From Marinilongibacter aquaticus (GTDB lineage Bacteria; Bacteroidota; Bacteroidia; Cytophagales; Spirosomataceae): a DNA stretch of 64,000 nt. This document shows, piece by piece, positions 17,542 through 26,647 of the stretch; the first letter of the stretch is position 1; each line of letters starts with the position of its first letter. Where the stretch lies: NCBI RefSeq assembly GCF_020149935.1, contig NZ_CP083757.1:3125501-3189500 (forward strand), written 5' to 3'. Below the pieces are notes generated by a model. That model was not told the origin of the DNA, did no database searches, and saw only the letters and a list, made by a program, of their open reading frames with translations. The position numbers were made by a program, and so were the translations under genes.

Positions 17542-18678
17542 ATGAAAAATTACAAGTTCTTAATTACGCTATTCTTGGGATTGAGCCTGCTGGCCAGTTC
17601 TTGCGGAGAGAAACAAGACAACAGCTTGGAAGGCAAAAAGGCGAAGCTTCAAGAGCTTCAGAGCCAGTTGGGTAAAACACAAAACGAAATTGCGGCCCTA
17701 CAGAAAGAGATATCTGTAATGGAGCCCGACACGACTGAGAAAGTAACCTACGTGAAGGCCATGCCAATCGTAACCGAAGATTTCTCACATTACGTAGAGG
17801 CCAACGGGAAACTTGAAGCTGAAAACAATGTATTCGTGAGCCCGCAAACTGGTGGAGCGATTACTCAGGTGTTGGTGAAAGAGGGTGATTTCGTGAAAAA
17901 AGATCAAGTGGTGGCTCGTATCGATGACAGCATCTTGAAGAACAACATCAACGAGGTGAAAACACAATTGGAAACAGCTCGTACATTGTTCGGGCGTCAG
18001 AAAGCCCTTTGGGATCAAAAAATTGGAACAGAGGTGCAATACATTCAATCGAAATCGCAGGTTGAAAGCCTTGAAAAACGTTTGGCTACACTGAATTCGC
18101 AATTGGCCCAAAGTGAAGTGAAATCGCCTTTGAGCGGTTATGTGGACGAGGTGCGTTTGAAAGCCGGGGAGATTGCCAGTCCGGGAATGGGCATTTTGCG
18201 AGTAGTCAATTTGAATATATTGAAAGTGGTGTCGAAAATACCTGATACCTATGCAGGCACAATCAAAAAAGGTGATTTGGTGAAAGTGCAATTCCCCGAT
18301 TTGAATAAAGAGATCGACTCGCGTCTCAGCTTTGTGAGCCAAACGGTGGATCCTGTGACCCGTACATTTGCGGCCGAGGCCAAAGTGCCCATCAACCGCG
18401 ATTTCAAGCCGAATTTGAATGCTGTGGTATTCATCAAAGACCAGTCGAAAGCCGAAACCATTGCCATTTCTGAAAACCTTGTACAGAATACAGAGCGTGG
18501 GCAGATTGTGTATGTAGCAGAAGAGCAAAACGGAAAGCAAGTGGCCCGTGGCCGCGAAGTAAGCCTGGGCTTGAGCTACAATGGAAAAGTAGAGGTGCTC
18601 ACTGGCCTTAGTGCTGGCGACGTGTTGATTACCGACGGTTATCAAGATTTGGTAGACGGCGAAGTGGTGAGCTTCTAG
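17542..18678 (+). CDS. RND efflux periplasmic adaptor (MFP) lipoprotein
   Basis: A 378-residue membrane fusion protein. The signal peptide ends in a lipobox LLASSC with Cys21. An unusual short coiled coil follows at about residues 29-58 (LQELQSQLGKTQNEIAALQK). Then come the barrel-sandwich hybrid half AENNVFVSPQTGGAITQVLV, an alpha-hairpin at about 130-190, the second half KSPLSGYVDEV, and beta-barrel and membrane-proximal domains. It links the inner membrane RND pump to the TolC-like channel. It lies 21 bp after the tolC-like gene and 30 bp before the pump gene. Confidence 0.92.
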   Translation: MKNYKFLITLFLGLSLLASSCGEKQDNSLEGKKAKLQELQSQLGKTQNEIAALQKEISVMEPDTTEKVTYVKAMPIVTEDFSHYVEANGKLEAENNVFVSPQTGGAITQVLVKEGDFVKKDQVVARIDDSILKNNINEVKTQLETARTLFGRQKALWDQKIGTEVQYIQSKSQVESLEKRLATLNSQLAQSEVKSPLSGYVDEVRLKAGEIASPGMGILRVVNLNILKVVSKIPDTYAGTIKKGDLVKVQFPDLNKEIDSRLSFVSQTVDPVTRTFAAEAKVPINRDFKPNLNAVVFIKDQSKAETIAISENLVQNTERGQIVYVAEEQNGKQVARGREVSLGLSYNGKVEVLTGLSAGDVLITDGYQDLVDGEVVSF

Positions 18679-18708
18679 TTTTTTGAACAACCGCAAAATT
18701 GAATTCAA

Positions 18709-21700
18709 ATGAGCGAAAACAATAAAAATATTTCACCGGACAAACTAGAAGGCGGAGGGTTGATTTACAACATGATCGGCTTTCTGGGAAACAACCGGAC
18801 AACCGTGTACTTGGTCACTTTCTTGCTGACCCTTGCCGGATATTCCATATTTACCAATTTGCCCAAAGAACAGTTTCCCGAAATTGTTGTCCCGCAGATT
18901 TATGTAAATACCGTATATGCAGGAACGGCACCTGCCGATATTGAAAACTTGATCAACAAACCGCTGGAAAAGCAGATCAAGGCCGAAAAAGGTGTGAAGA
19001 AAATCAAATCGAATTCTTTACAAGATGTTTCGGTGATTTTGGTTGAGTTCGAAACAGATGTGCCTGTGGAGGTGGCCAAAGAGCGGGTGAAAAGTGCCAT
19101 AGATAAAGCACGCCGCGATTTGCCGACCGACTTGGATCAAGATCCTACGGCCATCGAGGTGAACTTCTCGGAGTTCCCTATTATGAACGTGAACCTTTCG
19201 GGTGACTTCTCGATGCAGAAGCTGAAAACCTATGCGGAAGAAATTCAGGATCGCGTAGAGGCCCTTCCAGAAATTACCCGCGTGGATATCGTTGGGGCAT
19301 TGGAAAGAGAAATCCAAATCAATTTGGACTTGCAGAAAATGCAGGCCTACGGATTGGCCTTTTCCGATATTCAGCAAGCGGTGGCTTCGGAAAACGTGAA
19401 CATTTCCGGTGGTGAATTGAACGTGAACAACATTCGCCGCACCTTGCGTGTGAAAGGCGAATTCACATCGATAGATCAGTTGAAGAATGTAGTAGTGAGT
19501 TCGGGAACGGGAGCTACGGCTCGCCTGTACGAAATTGCCGATGTGCGTGACTCTTTTGAAGAGCGTCAGGATTTTGCCCGATTGGACAACAAACCCGTAG
19601 TTACGCTAAACGTGATTAAGCGTGGTGGAGAAAACTTGATTATTGCTTCAGAGAAAATTGAAGAAATTCTCGACGAATTCAAAACCAAAGCCCCTTCTGG
19701 ATTGAATGTGACGATCACGGCCGACCAGTCGGATCGTACCAAAGCCGATTTGAACGATTTGATCAACACGGTAGTGTTGGGCTTTATTTTCGTGGTATTG
19801 GTGTTGATGTTCTTCATGGGTGTGCGTGATGCCATATTTGTGGGGCTTTCTGTTCCGCTTTCGGCACTTTTGGCCTTGTATCCTTTGATGCTCATGGGCT
19901 TCACCCTGAACACCATCGTGCTTTTTGCCTTCTTGCTTGGACTGGGTATTGTGGTGGACGACGCCATTGTGGTAATCGAAAACTCGCACCGTATTTTCAA
20001 CCAACACAAGAAGTTGACAATTGTGGAAGCAGTGAAGCTGGCGGCTTCAGAAGTGTTTATTCCGGTATTGGCGGGTACACTGACGACCATTGCTCCGTTT
20101 TTCCCGCTTTTGTTTTGGCCGGGAATCGTCGGTGAGTTTATGAAATACTTGCCCTTTACGCTGATCTTCACACTCTTTGCCTCTTTGGTGGTGTCGTATG
20201 TGATGAACCCTGTGTTTGCCATGACTTTCATGAAACGTGAAGAAGACGACCGTGAGGTTAAAGCCGGTTTCTCTACATTGAAAAGGCCCTTGTTTATCTT
20301 GTTAGGAGTAGCTGCTTTGTTGTACCTGCTTTCTCTTTCTGGAAACAGCATGTTCTTCGGTGGGGCAAACGTGGTGGTTTTGATTGCCATTTTGTATGTA
20401 TTCAACCACTATATCCTTACACCGAAATTGATCATTCCTTTTCAGGAAAACCTGTTGCCGCGTTTGAAAGAAGGATATTCGAAAATTATCCGTTGGGTAA
20501 TTCGTGGCTGGCGTCCGGTTTGGGTGGTATTGGCCGCGTTTTGCTTGTTGATCTTCTCGGTAGTGATGTTGGGTATTGTGAAACCCTCAGTCGTGTTTTT
20601 CCCTTCGGGCGAACCCGATTATATCTATGTATACAATTTGATGCCGGTAGGCACCGATGCCCGTAAAACGGATGAGGTGACAAAAGAAATCGAAAAAAGG
20701 GTTTTCAAGGTTTTGGAAGACAACCAGGCTATGCCGGCTGTGAACTCGGTGATTTCGAATGTGGGTAAAAATGCGGGTGATCCGTTCAATCCAGATCGCT
20801 CGGATACACCGCATAAATCGAAAGTGACGATTGCTTTTGTGGGCAAGGAAAAAAGAGGAAATATCTCTTCTCAAGAATTGCTCGGAAAAGTCCGCGATGC
20901 CCTTCAAGGTATTCCGGGTACGCAAATTTCGGTTGAACGCGAGCAGAATGGCCCGCCCACAGGTAAGCCGATCACGTTGGAAATCACAGGTGATGATTTC
21001 GATGTCTTGCATGAAATAGAAGTACAGGTGATGGATAAAATCGCGGCTTCGAATATTCAGGGTATTGACGAATTGAAATCGGATTTGGTGACCAACAAAC
21101 CTGAAATTTTGATCAATATCGACCGCGAAAAGGCTTCGCGAGAAGGCATTCGTACAGCTACAATTGCTCAAGCCTTGCGTACAGCCTTGTTTGGTCTGGA
21201 AGTGTCGAAATACCGTGATACAGAAGACGAATATCCGATCCAATTGCGATTGAAAGAAAATGACCGTGATCAGATCGAGAGTTTGTTGAGCATGAACATT
21301 ACTTTCCGTGATATGAATATGGGCGGTGTGCTGCGTTCGATTCCATTGGCTACTGTGGCCAATATTTCTTACTCCACTACATTTAGCCAGATCAACCGTA
21401 CCGACGCGATGCGTACGATTACCTTGAGTTCGGATGTGACACCCGAATACAAAGAAAAGGCCAATGAGGTGAACGCCAATATTTTGAATGCCATTGCCGA
21501 TATCAAGTTGCCTCCGGGATACACCGTAAAACAAGGTGGTGAGCAGGAAGAGCAGGCCGAAGCCGCGACATTCTTGAGCACGGCCTTCTTGGTGGCCATT
21601 GCAATGATTTACCTCATTTTGGCTGCCCAGTTCAACTCTATCGTGAAGCCTTTCATTATTTTCTTCACGATTGTATTGAGCTTGATCGGGGTGTTGTTGG

Positions 21701-22170
21701 GCTTTATGGCTTTTGGTAAAACATTCTCTGTGATCATGTCGGGTGTAGGTATTATTGCCTTGGCCGGTATTGTGGTGAAAAACGGTATTTTGCTTATCGA
21801 ATTTATCGATGAATTGAGAAAACGTGGCTTGCCTTTGCGAGAAGCCATCATTCAAGGTGGTTCAACCCGTCTTACTCCGGTATTGCTTACGGCTTCGTCT
21901 ACGGTATTGGGCATGATGCCTTTGGCCTTTGGTTTGGCCTTCGATTTCGGAGCCTTGTTCGTAGATTTGAAATGGGCAGTGAACATTGGCGGTGATTCGG
22001 CGGTGTTCTGGAATATCTTGGCTTGGACGATCATTTTCGGTTTGATCTTCTCTACTATACTCACGCTGATTATTGTACCTTGTTTGTACTACTTATCAGA
22101 ACGTGTGAAAGAACGCTTCTCTTCGGGTAAATCGAAGCAAACGGAGCAATTGGAAGAAGCATTGGTTTAA
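18709..22170 (+). CDS. RND efflux transporter permease (AcrB-like)
   Basis: A 1153-residue inner membrane pump of the HAE-1/AcrB type with two homologous halves, each with six membrane segments and a large periplasmic loop. The proton-relay aspartate pair sits in GIVVDDAIVVIENSHRIF at about residues 417-418 in TM4. The protein starts with a cytoplasmic tail before LGNNRTTVYLVTFLLTLAGY. There is an added hydrophobic stretch near residues 525-575 (PLFILLGVAALLYLL) between the halves. It exports drugs or other toxic compounds using the proton gradient. It ends the tetR-tolC-MFP-RND operon, closed by a strong terminator. Confidence 0.95.
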   Translation: MSENNKNISPDKLEGGGLIYNMIGFLGNNRTTVYLVTFLLTLAGYSIFTNLPKEQFPEIVVPQIYVNTVYAGTAPADIENLINKPLEKQIKAEKGVKKIKSNSLQDVSVILVEFETDVPVEVAKERVKSAIDKARRDLPTDLDQDPTAIEVNFSEFPIMNVNLSGDFSMQKLKTYAEEIQDRVEALPEITRVDIVGALEREIQINLDLQKMQAYGLAFSDIQQAVASENVNISGGELNVNNIRRTLRVKGEFTSIDQLKNVVVSSGTGATARLYEIADVRDSFEERQDFARLDNKPVVTLNVIKRGGENLIIASEKIEEILDEFKTKAPSGLNVTITADQSDRTKADLNDLINTVVLGFIFVVLVLMFFMGVRDAIFVGLSVPLSALLALYPLMLMGFTLNTIVLFAFLLGLGIVVDDAIVVIENSHRIFNQHKKLTIVEAVKLAASEVFIPVLAGTLTTIAPFFPLLFWPGIVGEFMKYLPFTLIFTLFASLVVSYVMNPVFAMTFMKREEDDREVKAGFSTLKRPLFILLGVAALLYLLSLSGNSMFFGGANVVVLIAILYVFNHYILTPKLIIPFQENLLPRLKEGYSKIIRWVIRGWRPVWVVLAAFCLLIFSVVMLGIVKPSVVFFPSGEPDYIYVYNLMPVGTDARKTDEVTKEIEKRVFKVLEDNQAMPAVNSVISNVGKNAGDPFNPDRSDTPHKSKVTIAFVGKEKRGNISSQELLGKVRDALQGIPGTQISVEREQNGPPTGKPITLEITGDDFDVLHEIEVQVMDKIAASNIQGIDELKSDLVTNKPEILINIDREKASREGIRTATIAQALRTALFGLEVSKYRDTEDEYPIQLRLKENDRDQIESLLSMNITFRDMNMGGVLRSIPLATVANISYSTTFSQINRTDAMRTITLSSDVTPEYKEKANEVNANILNAIADIKLPPGYTVKQGGEQEEQAEAATFLSTAFLVAIAMIYLILAAQFNSIVKPFIIFFTIVLSLIGVLLGFMAFGKTFSVIMSGVGIIALAGIVVKNGILLIEFIDELRKRGLPLREAIIQGGSTRLTPVLLTASSTVLGMMPLAFGLAFDFGALFVDLKWAVNIGGDSAVFWNILAWTIIFGLIFSTILTLIIVPCLYYLSERVKERFSSGKSKQTEQLEEALV

Positions 22171-22186
22171 ATCATCCAAATAGAGT

Positions 22187-22224
22187 AAAAAGCCTCGCCA
22201 TCCTGTTTTGGCGGGGCTTTTTCA
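22187..22224. terminator. Bidirectional terminator after RND operon
   Basis: A 10-bp stem (22191-22200 with 22209-22218, one G-T pair) is flanked by A-rich sequence on the left and T-rich on the right. It sits between the convergent RND pump gene and the DUF2927 lipoprotein gene. Confidence 0.85.
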
Positions 22225-22926
22225 TTCATTCAATAGTATTTCGCTCAAAACGAGTTCGACGGCTGTAGCATCCAAGCCGCTTTTCATGTCGGGATGATAA
22301 AGGAGGCGAATCAATTCTTTGTCGATAGGGGCGTAGCTGTTGGTAGTGGTCCAAGCCGATTGGAAAATGCTTTCTGGGTATTCGGGCGAATCTTGTGCCA
22401 AACCCAAAGACTGGGTCAACTCTTCTCGCAATAAATGTTTTTGCTGGATCAAATTGGCACGTTCTGTATCCACGTACATATGTCCACGATTAAGGGTGTT
22501 TCCGCTGCTCCAATACACAGAGAAAAGCCCCCAATTTGTTTTTGCCAGTTCAGATAAGTTTGGGTATTTCTGCACATATGCTGTGCTGCTTCCGAAGAAA
22601 ATGTAGTAATTCGACTGAAGCGAATCGCTTACTGTTTGCAGTGTAAATCCATCGCTGCACAGCGTGTTGATCTCTTCTTTAATCTTATCCAGCTCGGCTA
22701 AGATTTCGGGGCTTGGCTTTCCGCCAATAAAGGCCTTTAAATCGCCGTCCCATTTACGGGTTATTTTGCTGGCTGTACCGAACTCGAAACCAAGGGCGAT
22801 TTCCTTGAAATAGTCGATGGTTTCCAACTGGTAGAGGCTCAGTTGAGGTTCCAGTTCATCCGATTGCTTGGAGCAAGAGAGCAGAAGAAAGCCAAAAGAT
22901 AAAGCCAGTAGAAATAACCTTTTCAT
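22222..22926 (-). CDS. DUF2927-type lipoprotein
   Basis: A 234-residue lipoprotein with signal MKRLFLLALSFGFLLLSC and lipid-modified Cys18. The C-terminal third has HLLREELTQSLGLAQDSPEY, then PESIFQS and APIDKELIRLLYHPDMKSG. This order matches DUF2927, a family that looks like degenerate or minimal zinc peptidases; the H-L-L-R-E-E segment would be the core. The N-terminal half is not recognised. It is exported and probably anchored in the outer membrane facing the periplasm or surface. It is a single gene convergent with the efflux operon. The function is unknown. Confidence 0.65.
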   Translation of the reverse strand: MKRLFLLALSFGFLLLSCSKQSDELEPQLSLYQLETIDYFKEIALGFEFGTASKITRKWDGDLKAFIGGKPSPEILAELDKIKEEINTLCSDGFTLQTVSDSLQSNYYIFFGSSTAYVQKYPNLSELAKTNWGLFSVYWSSGNTLNRGHMYVDTERANLIQQKHLLREELTQSLGLAQDSPEYPESIFQSAWTTTNSYAPIDKELIRLLYHPDMKSGLDATAVELVLSEILLNE

Positions 22927-23099
22927 GTTCGGTCTGGGTGTTTGAATCGATCCGTTTAGAGGCTAAGCTACTGTTTTTAAGAGAAGATGAGAAAATGAAA
23001 TTCAATTTGCTTGTTGATTTTACTCGATTTTTTTGTTGAAAAGTGCGGTTTGAAAAGAAAAGGTTTTGTGAAAAGGGGTTTTAGGGTTAAGGGCATACA

Positions 23100-23801
23100 T
23101 TATTTTTGCTCTACGTGTACGCCAATCTTGTTGTAGTACACAGTGCTGATACCTTCGTAGCCAGAATCTGTGCCCACAATAAACCACAATTTACCTTCGG
23201 CATCGGTGGTGGCTTCAAACGGTGTGGTGTTGGTCAAGGTTTTTAACACATACACTTCTTCGCTTTGCCCGTTTGAAAGGTCGCCCAATACAATCATGTC
23301 TGTTCCCCCTCCCGATTGGTTTCCCTTGTCGATGTTCATGCGGTAATGGTTCAAGCTGTCCAAAGTGCTGCTTTTCGGTTCGGTGTCCGTCAAACCAGCC
23401 TTTACATACACTGAAGAAGCGGGGCTTCCGCCAATACCCACTGAGTTGTCTGCGGCATTGGTGGCCAGTTCGAGTGTAAAGGTGGCGGCATACTTGGTGT
23501 TCGGCTGCAATCCAGAAATTTGCTTTTTCGCATACATGAAAAGATCGTCGCTGTGATTGTTTCCCGAAAGTTTCAAAGCACCTTCTGTGCTGTCCAAAGG
23601 AGAAGGCAAAGTGCTGTAGCTGTATTGCAGTTCGTAAAAGGCCGAGTCGCCCTCTGGATAATCGGCAAAATTACCGACCCAATCTTGATTGTTGCTTTCA
23701 AAATCGAAATTGAAGTCCGAAGGTTCTGGCGTGGTGTTGTTGTTTTCCGAGCAAGCCGTGGCCAAAAAAAGGCAAGCTACCGCAAATGATAATTTGTGCA
23801 T
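23100..23801 (-). CDS. Hypothetical lipoprotein, beta-rich
   Basis: A 233-residue protein with a lipoprotein signal (MHKLSFAVACLFLATAC, Cys17), then a Thr/Pro/Asn-rich linker. The mature part has FNFDFESNNQDWVGNFADYP, SDDLFMYAKKQISGLQPNTK, VGIGGSPASSVYVKAGL, YRMNIDKGNQSGGG and LWFIVGTDSGYEG. I recall similar unnamed proteins in other bacteria with the same conserved blocks, but no named domain. Strand-rich segments suggest a jelly-roll or carbohydrate-binding-like fold. It is transcribed alone and no operon partner indicates a role. Function unknown. Confidence 0.6.
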   Translation of the reverse strand: MHKLSFAVACLFLATACSENNNTTPEPSDFNFDFESNNQDWVGNFADYPEGDSAFYELQYSYSTLPSPLDSTEGALKLSGNNHSDDLFMYAKKQISGLQPNTKYAATFTLELATNAADNSVGIGGSPASSVYVKAGLTDTEPKSSTLDSLNHYRMNIDKGNQSGGGTDMIVLGDLSNGQSEEVYVLKTLTNTTPFEATTDAEGKLWFIVGTDSGYEGISTVYYNKIGVHVEQK

Positions 23802-24144
23802 AACAATTGTTTTTGTTTAAAAATTGATTTTAGAAACAGATAGAAAACAGGTTTTGGATGGCCATCTCAAATTCCGAATTTGTTATCTAGCCACTGGTAC
23901 GGTATGGCTGTGTACATTTGTTGCTTTGTGTTTTGTCGAAAATGCCCAATACTTGCAGGATTGCAACACTTTCTTAGGAAAGTCAAAGTCGTTCGTGGCT
24001 TTTTGCGGATGAAAAGCCTGTGCTGATCGGCGTGAAATTTGGGCCTTGGGTAAAAAAAATCAACCAAAGAAAGCCAGGCTCTCTTTGGTTGATGATTCGG
24101 GTAAAGGTTGTGAATTTTGGAACCCGAAAACAGATGACAATCGC
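23802..24144. other. Intergenic region between two minus-strand genes
   Basis: This 343-bp gap holds the terminator of the downstream-numbered PepSY-like gene at 24052-24093 and the presumed promoter of the lipoprotein gene near its left end. I see no gene or structured RNA that I can support. Confidence 0.5.
24052..24093 (-). terminator. Terminator of PepSY-like gene
   Basis: A perfect 12-bp stem (24059-24070 with 24082-24093) with an 11-base loop is followed on the minus strand by seven T. It is 52 bp after the stop codon of the gene at 24145-24453. Confidence 0.85.
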
Positions 24145-24453
24145 TTAAAGCACGTTTCCGTCTTTGTCGAATTTCATGGATTGTTTGTCGGCACCTTTGA
24201 TAAGGTTGATTTCATAGTAATCGGCTCCATCGCCGCTCACCAAGAAAGCCGATTCCACTTCCCATCCTGCAAAGCCGTCGCTTTTCAACACATTTTTGAT
24301 CGGCTCAGGAAGATCTTCAGGTTTTACAGGTGTTTTGTCCGATTGCACAACAGTCAAATTTACGGCCTGTGTGGGTGTCATTTTGGCATTAAGTCCTGAT
24401 ACAGAGATTAATGCAAGGGCCATAGCTCCGATGATCATTCTTTCCTTCTTCAT
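24145..24453 (-). CDS. PepSY-like (BLIP-fold) small exported protein
   Basis: A 102-residue protein with a signal peptide of about 23 residues (MKKERMIIGAMALALISVSG). The mature part has EDLPEPIKNVLKSDGFAGWE, then YYEINLIKGADKQSMKFDKD ending GNVL. This order (residues proline-glutamate before a helix, then two strands and a final D-x-D-G-N) fits the PepSY-like/DUF2874 group common in Bacteroidota periplasm. Such proteins may bind or inhibit other proteins; no target is known here. It is a single gene with its own terminator and shares a divergent promoter region with glpK. Confidence 0.65.
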   Translation of the reverse strand: MKKERMIIGAMALALISVSGLNAKMTPTQAVNLTVVQSDKTPVKPEDLPEPIKNVLKSDGFAGWEVESAFLVSGDGADYYEINLIKGADKQSMKFDKDGNVL

Positions 24454-24793
24454 GATTTGTTTGGTTTAGTTAAAAATTTAGATTCATTGGACTTAGTGCA
24501 TAAAAAAGCTGTTCCGTATTGTCGGAAAAGGCGTATGTAGTTGATAATGAGACGAGTATAATTTAATTGGCTCCCTGCACAATAATTACTTTAGTTGATC
24601 AATTTGCCCATATTGTAGATAATGTACACAATATGAGGCACTTATGTTTATTCTTGACCCAAATTGCCTGTTGAGTTTTTCTAACGCAAACCTTTACACG
24701 TTGAATAGGGATAGGCTTCTTTTGTTCAAAAAAATATGGTCTTCCGTTTTACCTTTTATATCTTCCGAGCACAATCCTATTAAATAAAGCAGA
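24454..24793. other. Divergent control region of glpK and PepSY-like gene
   Basis: A 340-bp AT-rich gap between divergent genes. It contains a perfect inverted repeat at 24609-24635, listed separately. No gene is evident. Confidence 0.5.
24609..24635. promoter_or_regulatory. Inverted repeat, candidate operator near glpK
   Basis: CATATTGT at 24609-24616 and ACAATATG at 24628-24635 are perfect 8-bp arms around an 11-bp spacer. The site lies about 160 bp before glpK in the divergent region. The binding regulator is unknown. Confidence 0.35.
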
Positions 24794-26290
24794 ATGAAAT
24801 TTATAGCAGCCATAGATCAAGGCACCACCAGCACACGATGCATCATTTTCAATAAAAAGGGAGAAATGGTTTCGGTCGGGCAAAAAGAACACCGACAAAT
24901 TTTTCCCAAACCCGGTTGGGTCGAGCACGATCCCAACGAAATCTGGAAAAACACCATGGAAGTGATTGCCGCTTCGCGTATAAACGACAACATTTCGGTG
25001 AGAGAAATTGCGGCTTGTGGAATAACCAACCAAAGGGAAACGGCGGTTGTTTGGAATAAAAGAACGGGCAGAGCCTATTACAATGCCATTGTGTGGCAAG
25101 ATACCCGCGTGGGCAAACGTGTGGATAGCCTTGAGGCAGAAATCGGTTCGGCATGGTTTAAAGAAAAAACGGGCCTGCCTTTGGCAACCTATTTCTCGGG
25201 GCTAAAAGTGCAGTGGATGCTCGAGCATGTGGAAGGGCTTCGTGAAGATGCCGAGAACGGATTCGCTCTCTTTGGAAATATGGACACATTTCTGGTTTGG
25301 CACCTTACGGGAGGGACAAATGGAGGGCTGCATCTCACAGATGTGACCAATGCTTCACGCACCCAGTTGATGAACATTCATCAAATGAAATGGGACAAAG
25401 AGATTCTGGATATACTGAATATCCCAGCGGCGATGTTGCCGGAAATTCGACCCAGCAGTGAAGTCTATGGCGAGATTGCTTCAGAAGTAATGCAAGGTGT
25501 ACCCTTGTCGGGTATTTTGGGAGATCAGCAAGCGGCTTTGGTGGGTCAAACGTGCTATGCTCCAGGCGAAGCCAAAAACACATACGGTACCGGTTGCTTT
25601 ATGTTAATGAACACAGGGCAAAAGGCCATTCCCTCGGAGTTTGGGCTGTTGACCACCGTAGCCTATCAGTTTGGCGAAGAGCCTGTACATTATGCATTGG
25701 AAGGCTCTGTGGCTATTGCTGGGGCTTTGGTGCAATGGCTTCGAGACAATTTGGGGATCATTAAGCACAGCAGCGATATTCAGAAATTGGCCGAAACGGT
25801 AGAAGACAATGGCGGAACATATTTTGTGCCCGCATTTTCGGGCTTATACGCTCCGTATTGGAACAACAATGCCCGCGGGATAATCGCAGGGCTCACCAGT
25901 TTTGTGAACAAGGGACATATTGCTCGTGCGGTGTTGGAGGCTACGGCCTATCAAACGCGTGCGGTGCTCGAAGCCATGGAAAAGGACAGCGGTATAGAAA
26001 TCAAATCTTTGCGTGTAGATGGCGGGATGACCGTAAACGAATTGCTCATGCAGTTTCAATCTGATATACTCGATGTAGAGGTGATCCGGCCCAAAATGAT
26101 TGAGACAACAGCCTTGGGTGCGGCCTACGCGGCGGGTTTTGCAGTGGGCTATTGGAACAATTTCGAAGATTTGCGGCAAAATTGGGGCATTGATAAAAAA
26201 TGGACGGCTCAAATGGAAGCCACCCAGAGGCAGGCCTACTATGCAGGTTGGGAAAAGGCGGTGGCCCGCAGCTTGGATTGGGAAGAATAG
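24794..26290 (+). CDS. glpK: Glycerol kinase
   Basis: A 498-residue FGGY-family kinase that makes glycerol 3-phosphate from glycerol and ATP. The phosphate-binding motif near the start is [15 protein letters not shown], and [34 protein letters not shown] and [11 protein letters not shown] follow in the usual order, with [20 protein letters not shown] near residue 405. Length and motifs are complete. The uptake facilitator and glycerol-3-phosphate dehydrogenase genes are not adjacent, so it is encoded alone here. A long upstream region with an inverted repeat suggests its own regulation. Confidence 0.96.
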   Translation: MKFIAAIDQGTTSTRCIIFNKKGEMVSVGQKEHRQIFPKPGWVEHDPNEIWKNTMEVIAASRINDNISVREIAACGITNQRETAVVWNKRTGRAYYNAIVWQDTRVGKRVDSLEAEIGSAWFKEKTGLPLATYFSGLKVQWMLEHVEGLREDAENGFALFGNMDTFLVWHLTGGTNGGLHLTDVTNASRTQLMNIHQMKWDKEILDILNIPAAMLPEIRPSSEVYGEIASEVMQGVPLSGILGDQQAALVGQTCYAPGEAKNTYGTGCFMLMNTGQKAIPSEFGLLTTVAYQFGEEPVHYALEGSVAIAGALVQWLRDNLGIIKHSSDIQKLAETVEDNGGTYFVPAFSGLYAPYWNNNARGIIAGLTSFVNKGHIARAVLEATAYQTRAVLEAMEKDSGIEIKSLRVDGGMTVNELLMQFQSDILDVEVIRPKMIETTALGAAYAAGFAVGYWNNFEDLRQNWGIDKKWTAQMEATQRQAYYAGWEKAVARSLDWEE

Positions 26291-26371
26291 GCGTATTGCC
26301 TATGTGCTTGCAAAGGGAACTTTGCGAGTGGCTATTCGTTGATGTATGTATAAACACAGGGAAAGAATTGC

Positions 26372-26647
26372 ATGAAGATTCTGAACAAACAAAGGCCATT
26401 TTTGGAAATAGAGCTCGGGCAAAAGTCGCTTCCCTTGAATGTGGAATTGTTCTTAAAAAGCTTTATCAAAGATGAGGGCAGTCCGTATTGGAAAATTTTG
26501 GATGCGGACCAATTTGAAAAAGTCTACGCCTTTGAAGGTAAATTGGTTTGGGAAAATGTAATTCCCGCCACGGTTTGCAATGGCGAGGTGAATTTTCACG
26601 ATGCGGTCTTTTCCGAAAAGGAAATTCGGGCTTTTGTCGAACTTTAA
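26372..26647 (+). CDS. Small DUF2442-like hypothetical protein
   Basis: A 91-residue protein without signal or membrane segment. The middle has LDADQFEKVYAFEGKLVWEN followed by VIPATVC. The pattern of a residue for F-x-x-V then a strand ending in W-x-N resembles DUF2442, a small family often encoded near toxin-antitoxin or nucleic-acid genes, but the match is loose. It shares the tetranucleotide TTAA with the convergent radical SAM gene, the two stop codons overlapping. Real coding is supported by this tight packing and by its codon use. Function unknown. Confidence 0.55.
   Translation: MKILNKQRPFLEIELGQKSLPLNVELFLKSFIKDEGSPYWKILDADQFEKVYAFEGKLVWENVIPATVCNGEVNFHDAVFSEKEIRAFVEL

Noticed and set aside
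19566-20405. Long antisense open frame inside the RND pump gene
   Set aside because: Its codon pattern and composition follow from the pump gene on the other strand; no start context or homology is evident.
26285-26337. Nested inverted repeats after glpK (GAATAG/CTATTC around a 9-bp hairpin)
   Set aside because: There is no T run and the inner loop is irregular, so I could not support a terminator or RNA element.
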